A DNA stretch of 12,829 bases from Acidobacteriota bacterium (lineage in GTDB: Bacteria > Acidobacteriota > Thermoanaerobaculia > Gp7-AA8): the NCBI GenBank assembly GCA_003223695.1, contig QHVY01000105.1, positions 1-12,829 of the forward strand, in the 5' to 3' direction. Below are positions 8,218 to 12,829 of the stretch, piece by piece; within the stretch, counting starts at the first letter, position 1, and each line of letters begins with the position of its first letter. The position numbers were made by a program, and so were the translations under genes. Under the pieces are notes generated by a model. That model saw only the letters and a program-made list of their open reading frames with translations, did not search any database and was not told where the DNA came from.

Positions 8218-8943
8218 ATGACCTTTGCCCGGATTTTCACCATCACCCTTCTCGCAGCATTGCCTCTCTCAGCCGCTATTCGTGAACGCGCGACGGCGAC
8301 GCTCCCGAGCGTGAAGATCAGCGGCATCATTCGCGACGCGGCGACGGGTGCTCCAGTTCCCGGCGCGATTGTGCGCAGCGGAACGAATACTTCGGTCCAA
8401 AACGGTAACGGTACGAAAATCGATGGAAAGTATTCGATCGTTCTGCCGGCTGGCCGGCCGGCGCTGCTCACGGTTTCAGACTTCGCATACCAGCCTTTCA
8501 CGGTAACCGTCACGCCCGAGGCGAACATGATTCTCGATCTGGCCTTGCCGCAGGCGAACCCGGCCGTCACGGTGAAACTAGTCAACGGCGAGTCTCACGT
8601 TCTCGACCTCGGCACTTCGCAATTCGGTTACTACATTGTGCTCAGCGGCTATGCGCGATTCGACAACGCGAATCTGTGCACTTCCGACGGCTCGACGATC
8701 GCGCCGTCGAAAAACGACATCGCCAAGATTGTCGGTCCCGCGACATCAGTGAACTTCAGCCCGTGCTGCACTCGCGGTCCTGTGCTGACGCTCAATGTGG
8801 AGTTGAAATCGGGTCAGAAGTCGCAGATGTACCTCGTCGACAGTTGCTACGACAACGAGCTCGACTTCATCGGTCGCGAGCGGAGCACCGCCCAGTGGAT
8901 GTACTTGAACTTGAACAATATCGCGGAGATCGATTTTCCCTAG
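8218..8943 (+). CDS. Secreted protein with carboxypeptidase-regulatory-like domain
   Basis: The 241-residue product starts at an ATG with a good Shine-Dalgarno (AAGGAG at 8204-8209, 8 bases upstream). Residues 1 to about 20 form a signal peptide (MTFARIFTITLLAALPLSAA), so it is exported. Residues about 33-105 look like a CarboxypepD_reg/transthyretin-like beta-sandwich: VKISGIIRDAATGAPVPGAIV, then DGKYSIVLPAG, then a strand-rich stretch ending in LDLALPQ. This fold commonly serves as a surface or carbohydrate-associated module, not as a peptidase. The remaining ~135 residues match no family I recognise. They hold four cysteines (NLCTSDG, SPCCTRG, DSCYDN), which could form disulfides in the periplasm. 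The ALDH reading frame overlaps its end. The function is unknown and no enzymatic residue is apparent. Confidence 0.75.
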   Translation: MTFARIFTITLLAALPLSAAIRERATATLPSVKISGIIRDAATGAPVPGAIVRSGTNTSVQNGNGTKIDGKYSIVLPAGRPALLTVSDFAYQPFTVTVTPEANMILDLALPQANPAVTVKLVNGESHVLDLGTSQFGYYIVLSGYARFDNANLCTSDGSTIAPSKNDIAKIVGPATSVNFSPCCTRGPVLTLNVELKSGQKSQMYLVDSCYDNELDFIGRERSTAQWMYLNLNNIAEIDFP

Positions 8944-10253
8944 AAGAGATCGATCGCGTATTCGAGAAACAGCAGGCCCGGCGCCTCGCAGTTGCTGAGA
9001 CGGGTGCGCGCGAACGGAAGCAAAAAATTCGGCGGCTGCACGACGCTCTATTGAGTCGCCGCGACGAAATCCGCCAAGCGCTGTGGGACGACTACCGCAA
9101 GCCGCCGGCGGAAGTCGATCTTTCCGAGATTTTTCCGGTGCTTGCCGAGGCGCGGCATGCGATGAGACAGGTGCGATCGTGGACGCGACCTCGCCGCGTC
9201 CCCGCGCCGCTCGCCCTCCTCGGCTCGCGCTCACGCGTCGTGTACGAGCCCAAAGGTGTCGTGCTGATCATTTCGCCGTGGAACTTTCCGATCAACCTCA
9301 CGCTCGGCCCGCTGGTCTCGGCGATTGCCGCCGGCAACTGCGCAATTCTGAAGCCTTCTGAGATGACGCCGCACGCGAGCGCCTGTATGCAGCGCCTGCT
9401 CCGCGATTTGTTCGACGAGAGTGAAGTGGCGGTGATCGAAGGCGATGCGCGAGTTGCCGAAGCGCTGCTGAAGAAGAAGTTCGATCACATCTTCTTCACC
9501 GGCAGCCCCGCCGTCGGAAAAATCGTCATGCGCGCTGCCGCGGAGCATCTCACGTCGGTAACGCTGGAGCTCGGCGGCAAATCGCCTGTGATCGTCGATC
9601 GCACTGGAGATTTGGACGAAGCCGCAAAAAAAATCGCCTGGGGAAAGTCCCTGAACTCGGGACAGGTCTGCATCGCGCCCGACTACATCCTGGTCGACGA
9701 AAACGTCCGCGCGCCGTTCCTTGAAAAATTACGTGCGATGCCCGCCACCGAAACGTCATTACTGATCAATGAGCGTCACGCCGCGCGGATCAGCAGGCTT
9801 GCGCAAGGCGCGACACCGGGAGGTCGCAAGATTCCGCTCACGATCCTGGAAGATGTCTTACCCGACGAGGAGATCTTTGGTCCGCTCCTTCCGGTCATTT
9901 CGTATCGCGATCTCGATGAGGCGCTGCGGATCGTGAACGATCGGGAGAAGCCGCTGGTCCTGTATCTCTTCAGCCGTGATCGGCGCGTCATTAACCGAGT
10001 GCTGCAGCGGACCCGCGCGGGAGGCACGGTCATCAACGACACGCTCGTGCATTTCTATCAAGTCAATCTTCCGTTCGGCGGAGTCGGGGAGAGCGGATTC
10101 GGAAAGGCACACGGGCGGTGGGGCTTCGAGGCGTTCTCGAACGCCCGCGCGGTGCTCGAGCAGCCGACGCGTTTCAGCATGATTCAGCTTCTCTATCCGC
10201 CGTACACCGCTTTCAAGCAGAAGCTGATCGACTTCACGCTTCGTTACCTTTGA
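8895..10253 (+). CDS. Aldehyde dehydrogenase, class 3 (ALDH3-like)
   Basis: This enzyme oxidises aldehydes, probably fatty or aromatic ones, to acids with NAD(P)+. All catalytic residues are present, numbered from the GTG at 8895: Asn130 in SPWNFPINL, Glu225 in TLELGGKS and nucleophile Cys259 in SGQVCIAP. The spacings of 95 and 34 residues equal those of mammalian ALDH3A1 (N114, E209, C243), which supports class 3 and the lack of the longer N-terminal extension of classes 1 and 2. FFTGSPAVGK is the cofactor loop. EEIFGP and PFGGVGESGFGKAHG are the usual C-terminal signatures. The end (YPPYTAFKQKLIDF) resembles the membrane-associated tail of fatty ALDHs. The segment before EEIFGP is about five residues shorter than I expect. 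The start is uncertain: there is no ATG before the domain begins. GTG 8895 overlaps the upstream gene by 49 bases with GGAG at 8882-8885 ahead of it. Family alignment would place the start nearer 8940. Confidence 0.85.
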   Translation: MDVLELEQYRGDRFSLEEIDRVFEKQQARRLAVAETGARERKQKIRRLHDALLSRRDEIRQALWDDYRKPPAEVDLSEIFPVLAEARHAMRQVRSWTRPRRVPAPLALLGSRSRVVYEPKGVVLIISPWNFPINLTLGPLVSAIAAGNCAILKPSEMTPHASACMQRLLRDLFDESEVAVIEGDARVAEALLKKKFDHIFFTGSPAVGKIVMRAAAEHLTSVTLELGGKSPVIVDRTGDLDEAAKKIAWGKSLNSGQVCIAPDYILVDENVRAPFLEKLRAMPATETSLLINERHAARISRLAQGATPGGRKIPLTILEDVLPDEEIFGPLLPVISYRDLDEALRIVNDREKPLVLYLFSRDRRVINRVLQRTRAGGTVINDTLVHFYQVNLPFGGVGESGFGKAHGRWGFEAFSNARAVLEQPTRFSMIQLLYPPYTAFKQKLIDFTLRYL

Positions 10254-10698
10254 TGGCGATGATCTCGCCCTCGCGATCGACCACGATTCTGCAGCCGGCG
10301 AAGTAGCTGCGCAGCTCGTCTGGGGATAACGAGTAGTGCCCCGATGTGCGGATCGCCGCCGCGACGCTCCGACCTACGCGCTGCGCCTCCGCGAACAGTG
10401 GCCGGTGAAGAAAATTGATGATGCAGACGAGGTCGAACGTGTCGTCAGCAAACGGAAGCGCGTGTCGTTCGAGATCGGCGAGCACAACAGGAGCGCCCAC
10501 CATGCGGACGGCAGCGACAGAAAGATCGACGGCAATCACTCTCCATCCGCGCTCTGCGAGATAGCGTGCGTTGCGCCCGGCGCCGCAGGCGAGATCGAGC
10601 GCGCGGCCGGGCGGAAGCATCGCGGCGGCTCCGATCACCAGCCGATGCGCCTCGCTCGGGCCGAAGTCGCCCGATCGATACCGCGACTCCCAATCCAT
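10234..10698 (-). CDS. Class I SAM-dependent methyltransferase, short
   Basis: The 154-residue product starts at MDWESRYRSGDFG (ATG at 10696-10698). Motif I is ALDLACGAGRNARYLAERGW, with the cofactor-binding Gly-rich loop at residues 38-41, followed by VIAVDLS (acidic residue at the end of strand 2) and LPFADDTFDLVCIINFLHRPLF (motif around strand 4). It resembles the TehB-like/UbiE-like small-molecule methyltransferases. After LFAEA the usual strand 5 and its PGG-like turn (PGGLLLYETF type) are not recognisable. The sequence passes through RVGRSVAAAIRTSG to the family-like end LSPDELRSYFAGCRIVVDREGE. About 15 residues appear to be missing, which may impair the enzyme. Its last 20 bases overlap the 3' end of the aldehyde dehydrogenase gene tail-to-tail. 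It is transcribed away from the peroxiredoxin gene. The substrate is unknown. Confidence 0.65.
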   Translation of the reverse strand: MDWESRYRSGDFGPSEAHRLVIGAAAMLPPGRALDLACGAGRNARYLAERGWRVIAVDLSVAAVRMVGAPVVLADLERHALPFADDTFDLVCIINFLHRPLFAEAQRVGRSVAAAIRTSGHYSLSPDELRSYFAGCRIVVDREGEIIAIKGNEA

Positions 10699-10761
10699 CG
10701 CACGTACAATACGCGCGTGTCTTTCAAGGGAGCGCTGCGCTACGCCTGGCAGGCACTCTTC

Positions 10762-10767
10762 GGAGGT
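10762..10767 (+). promoter_or_regulatory. Shine-Dalgarno site fixing the peroxiredoxin start
   Basis: GGAGGT lies 6 bases before the ATG at 10774. It is the strongest ribosome binding site in the window. It favours this ATG over an in-frame GTG at 10717, which has no visible Shine-Dalgarno sequence. Confidence 0.6.
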
Positions 10768-10773
10768 GGATCC

Positions 10774-11211
10774 ATGTTGAAGGTTGGCGATGCGGCGCCC
10801 GATTTCGAGGTGACCGATCACCAGGGACGTCGCGTGAAGCTCAGCGACTTCCGCGGAAAGAAGGTCTTGCTTTGGTTTTTTCCGAAGGCCGACACACCCG
10901 GCTGAACGGCGGAAGGGACCGGGTTCCGGGACCTCTTCGAAGACTACCAATCGAAAAACGTCCAGATCCTCGGCGCCAGCTTCGATAAGGCTGACGACAA
11001 CAAGAAGTTCGCCGAGAAGTTCCATTTCCAGTTTCCGCTGCTGTGCGACACGGACCGCAAGATCGGCATGGCGTATGGCGCCGCGAGCTCGTCGAAAGAC
11101 GAATATGCGAAGCGGATCGCTTACTTGATTGACGAAAAGGGGCGCGTCGCGCAGGCGCATCCGAAAGTCGATGCGCGGGTGTTCCCGAAGGAAGCGTTAG
11201 CGTCGTTATAG
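10774..11211 (+). CDS. Selenocysteine-containing peroxiredoxin (AhpC/TSA, PrxQ/BCP-like), UGA at codon 44
   Basis: The product reduces hydroperoxides in a thioredoxin-fold active site. With the TGA at 10903-10905 read as selenocysteine (U44), it is 145 residues long, normal for PrxQ/BCP proteins. The N-terminus LKVGDAAPDFEVTDHQGR, then LSDFRGKKVLLWFFPKADTPG, runs directly into U44-TAEGTGFRDLFEDY. The family signature here is PGCTxExxxFRD, so the TGA replaces exactly the peroxidatic Cys codon. Downstream, ILGASFDKADDNKKFAEKF, FPLLCDTDRKIGMAYGA and IAYLIDEKGRVAQAH are all in frame and family-like, with no other stop before the TAG at 11209-11211. The usual resolving Cys five residues later is Thr49. 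The only true cysteine is C91. A SECIS-like hairpin follows the TGA. A nonsense mutation is the alternative, but a stop at precisely this codon with an intact remainder argues against it. Selenoprotein peroxiredoxins are known in bacteria. The sel genes are not in this window. The neighbouring methyltransferase is divergent. Confidence 0.87.
10912..10938 (+). promoter_or_regulatory. Candidate bacterial SECIS element
   Basis: In the mRNA, GAAGGG (10912-10917) pairs with CUCUUC (10933-10938), including one G-U pair. After a small internal loop (A10918 opposite 10930-10932), CCGG (10919-10922) pairs with CCGG (10926-10929), closing a GUU apical loop (10923-10925). The loop starts 17 nt after the UGA, contains GU and has G first. 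This fits the known rules for bacterial SECIS elements (loop roughly 16-37 nt after UGA, G in the first two loop positions) that SelB binds. It lies inside the coding sequence, as expected for bacteria. The folding was done by eye. Confidence 0.65.
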
Positions 11212-11212
11212 A

Positions 11213-11264
11213 TCACCACAGAGGCACAGAGGACACAGAGACGTCTCTGTGATCTCTGTGGTGA
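11213..11264. repeat. ACAGAG-type inverted repeat forming a long hairpin, possible terminator
   Basis: It starts two bases after the peroxiredoxin stop. TCACCACAGAG at 11213-11223 is the exact reverse complement of CTCTGTGGTGA at 11254-11264. Inside it, 11234-11251 is a perfect 18-base palindrome, CACAGAGACGTCTCTGTG. A third copy of CACAGAGG lies at 11225-11232. The transcript can form about 20 paired bases with a 10/2 bulge. Because the arms are made of repeated CACAGAG units, this looks like a dispersed intergenic repeat rather than a simple terminator, though it may act as one between the peroxiredoxin and the adaptor gene. Confidence 0.7.
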
Positions 11265-11306
11265 ATCTCTCTGAAACCTTTCGCTTTGCCGAGCGTTATA
11301 GGGTGC

Positions 11307-12536
11307 ATGCGTGCATCCAGTAGAAAGAAGAAGCTCGCGATCTTCTCCGGCGCCGGTCTGGCGCTGATCATCGTCATCGTTTTCGTGGCGATGAAGGCGA
11401 AGGGCAACGGCAATCAGCCGCCGAAGCTGCCGGTCAAAACAGGCAAAGCGGAAGTCGCTGATATTCAGGTGAAAGTGACGGAAGTCGGCAACGTCCAGCC
11501 TGAAGTCAAGGTGGACGTGAAGAGCGCCGTCTCGGGGAAAGTCGTTTCCATCTTTCATCGCGACGGTGATCTGGTGAAGAGCGGCGATGTCCTGGCGCGC
11601 GTCGAGCCCGACCTCAATCAGGCTCAGTCGCTCGCGGACACGAAAAACGCTCTGACTTCCGCGCGCATCCGCTACGAGCAGGCCAAAAAGAATTACGAGC
11701 AGGATCACAACCTCTTCCTGCAAGGTTTGCTGGCCACCAAGCAGAACCGCGATAGCGAATCGGAGTTCCTCGCCGCGAAGCAGGAGTTCGAGAAGTCGCA
11801 GGAGAAGTACAACATCGTCGAGAAGAGCGGGATCCCCATCAATCAATCGCCGGAGAGTTTTCAGGGATCGAACGTCGTCGCGCCGATGGATGGAACGGTG
11901 CTCACGAAGAACATCGAGATCGGCGAGTCGATCACATCAGGCGTGTCGTCATTCAATGCCGGAACAGTGCTCTTCACGGTCGCTGACGTCACGAAAATGA
12001 TCGTGAAAGCGGGCGTGAATGAAGTGGACATCGGCAAGGTGCACGTCGGAATGCCGGTGAAAGTCACGCTCGACGCGTATCCGAAAATCTCGTTTGCCGG
12101 CCGCGTCGATCGCATCGCGCCCGCGGTGCGCATCGACGACAAAGTGCGCGTCTTCGACATCGAAGTCCGCCTCGACGCGCAGGGGCGCGAGCTGCGCTCC
12201 GGCATGACGGCGAACATCGAGATGATCGGCGAGCGCAAAGAAAAAGTGCTGACGGTGCCCGTCGAGTCGGTGTTCCAACGCGATGAAGGAGAAGTCGTCT
12301 ACGTGAAGAAGAAACTGGACGCCAAGGCGCTGGCCGAGGCGACGAAGAAGAAAAAGGATGACGACGGGAAGATCGACAAAAACGCATGGAAGAAATTCTT
12401 CGATAAGCGCGTGATCGTGAGCGGCCTGTCGGACAACAAGAATGTCCAGGTCCTGAAGGGGTTGAAAGCCGGTGAGGAGATCGCCCTCGAAGATCCGACG
12501 CTGCCCAACGACAAGAAGAACGAAAACGACGATTAA
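11307..12536 (+). CDS. Periplasmic adaptor (MacA/HlyD, RND-type membrane fusion protein)
   Basis: The 409-residue protein links an inner-membrane transporter to an outer-membrane channel. From the ATG at 11307 the N-terminus is MRASSRKKK followed by one membrane helix (about residues 10-29), so it is anchored with the body in the periplasm. Next come the first half of a lipoyl-like domain (AVSGKVVSIFHRDGDLVKSGDVLARVEP), an alpha-hairpin coiled coil (about 110-185, rich in Gln, Glu and Lys), the second lipoyl half (VVAPMDGTVLTKNIEIGES) and the beta-barrel (VNEVDIGKVHVGMPVKVTLDAYP). The C-terminal domain is interrupted by a highly charged Lys/Asp stretch at about residues 333-365, which is not usual in MacA. 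The ABC ATPase start follows after 72 bases, so this is a MacAB- or Lol-like efflux/export pair. An upstream TTG at 11286 is in frame but adds nothing recognisable. The substrate is unknown. Confidence 0.87.
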   Translation: MRASSRKKKLAIFSGAGLALIIVIVFVAMKAKGNGNQPPKLPVKTGKAEVADIQVKVTEVGNVQPEVKVDVKSAVSGKVVSIFHRDGDLVKSGDVLARVEPDLNQAQSLADTKNALTSARIRYEQAKKNYEQDHNLFLQGLLATKQNRDSESEFLAAKQEFEKSQEKYNIVEKSGIPINQSPESFQGSNVVAPMDGTVLTKNIEIGESITSGVSSFNAGTVLFTVADVTKMIVKAGVNEVDIGKVHVGMPVKVTLDAYPKISFAGRVDRIAPAVRIDDKVRVFDIEVRLDAQGRELRSGMTANIEMIGERKEKVLTVPVESVFQRDEGEVVYVKKKLDAKALAEATKKKKDDDGKIDKNAWKKFFDKRVIVSGLSDNKNVQVLKGLKAGEEIALEDPTLPNDKKNENDD

Positions 12537-12537
12537 T

Positions 12538-12605
12538 CGTTGGCCGTACACCGTTGGCCGTTCGCCGAACGACCATGGCCAACGGCCAACAGCCAACGGC
12601 GAACG
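12538..12605. repeat. GGCCAACG-type repeat cluster between adaptor and ATPase genes
   Basis: Almost the whole 72-base gap is built from short modules. CGTTGGCC occurs at 12538-12545 and 12552-12559. GGCCAACG and close variants occur at 12577-12584, 12584-12591, 12591-12598 and 12598-12605. CCGTTGGCC (12551-12559) pairs perfectly with GGCCAACGG (12577-12585), and the loop between holds a further dyad, GTTCG-C-CGAAC (12560-12570). It resembles dispersed intergenic repeats. The folded transcript could separate or modulate expression of the two genes. No Shine-Dalgarno sequence is left in the gap for the downstream ATG. Confidence 0.65.
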
Positions 12606-12608
12606 AAC

Positions 12609-12829
12609 ATGAGCGCGCTAGCAGAATTCATCGAACCGATGACCGCAAAGGCCCTCATCCAGCTCGAGGGAGTGACGAAGACCTACGACGCCGGCGACAA
12701 TGCCGTGCAGGCGCTTCGCGGAATCGATGTCGCCATCGAGCAGGGTGAATTCGTCGCGATCGTCGGCCCATCCGGCTCGGGCAAATCGACGCTGATGCAT
12801 ATCGTTGGCTGCCTCGATTCGCCGAGCGA
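12609..12829 (+). CDS. ABC transporter ATP-binding protein (MacB/LolD/FtsE-like), cut by window end
   Basis: The frame is open from the ATG at 12609 to the last base (73 codons), so only the N-terminal part is visible. After a short leader it reads IQLEGVTKTYDAGDNAVQAL, RGIDVAIEQGEFVAIV, then the Walker A motif GPSGSGKST at residues 53-61 and LMHIVGCLDSPS. The GVTKTY...VQALRGID and MHIVGCLD segments are characteristic of the MacB/LolD/FtsE subfamily. A second in-frame ATG at 12639 (MTAKALIQLEG) is an equally possible start. Lying behind the adaptor gene, it should power the same export system. Walker B, the ABC signature and any fused MacB permease domain lie outside the window. Confidence 0.88.
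   Translation, partial: MSALAEFIEPMTAKALIQLEGVTKTYDAGDNAVQALRGIDVAIEQGEFVAIVGPSGSGKSTLMHIVGCLDSPS

Noticed and set aside
9626..9633. Run of eight A in the aldehyde dehydrogenase gene as a slippage site
   Set aside because: The frame is intact across it and encodes normal family sequence, so there is no need to invoke slippage.
10336..10773. Long plus-strand open frame running into the peroxiredoxin start
   Set aside because: It is antisense to the methyltransferase, whose SAM motifs are clear. Only the part from 10774 (or at most 10717) is peroxiredoxin.
11213..11264. ACAGAG repeats as a CRISPR array
   Set aside because: Units are about 7-8 bases, inverted, and lack regular spacers.
11094..11306. 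Minus-strand frames covering the peroxiredoxin 3' end and the hairpin
   Set aside because: They are complements of well-supported plus-strand genes and a repeat, with no family signature.

Overview
The window looks like a GC-rich bacterial chromosome fragment. A soil-type or Acidobacteriota-like lineage is my tentative guess. It rests on overall composition, a bacterial M2 (ACE-like) peptidase, a carboxypeptidase-regulatory-like surface protein and dispersed ACAGAG and GGCCAACG repeats between genes. No rRNA, tRNA or taxonomic marker is present, so the assignment is weak.

Layout. Bases 1-4172 are part of a polysaccharide or glycoconjugate locus on the + strand: a GT4 glycosyltransferase, a decayed C-terminal piece of a second GT4 enzyme, and an AsnB-type glutamine-dependent amidotransferase. 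A 525-base gap follows. Then, on the - strand, comes a membrane GT-C/PMT-type glycosyltransferase (4698-6386) that is visibly more AT-rich than its surroundings, and an M2 zinc peptidase (6521-8175). The peptidase keeps its catalytic core but has a frameshift, and apparently a deletion, near its N-terminus. From 8218 the + strand carries a secreted carboxypeptidase-regulatory-like protein and, overlapping it, a class 3 aldehyde dehydrogenase. The dehydrogenase runs tail-to-tail into a short SAM-dependent methyltransferase on the - strand.

The most notable gene is a peroxiredoxin at 10774-11211. Its peroxidatic cysteine codon is an in-frame TGA, and the remaining 101 codons are intact and family-like. 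A stem-loop of bacterial SECIS type lies just downstream of the TGA, with a GUU apical loop 17 nt after it. I read it as a selenocysteine-containing peroxiredoxin that ordinary gene calling would lose or call truncated.

The right end holds a MacA/HlyD-type periplasmic adaptor and the start of a MacB/LolD-type ABC ATPase, cut by the window end. Together they form an export system. Structured repeats sit immediately after the peroxiredoxin and between adaptor and ATPase. Several genes (M2 peptidase, methyltransferase, GT4 remnant) look shortened or broken, so the region mixes active genes with decaying ones.
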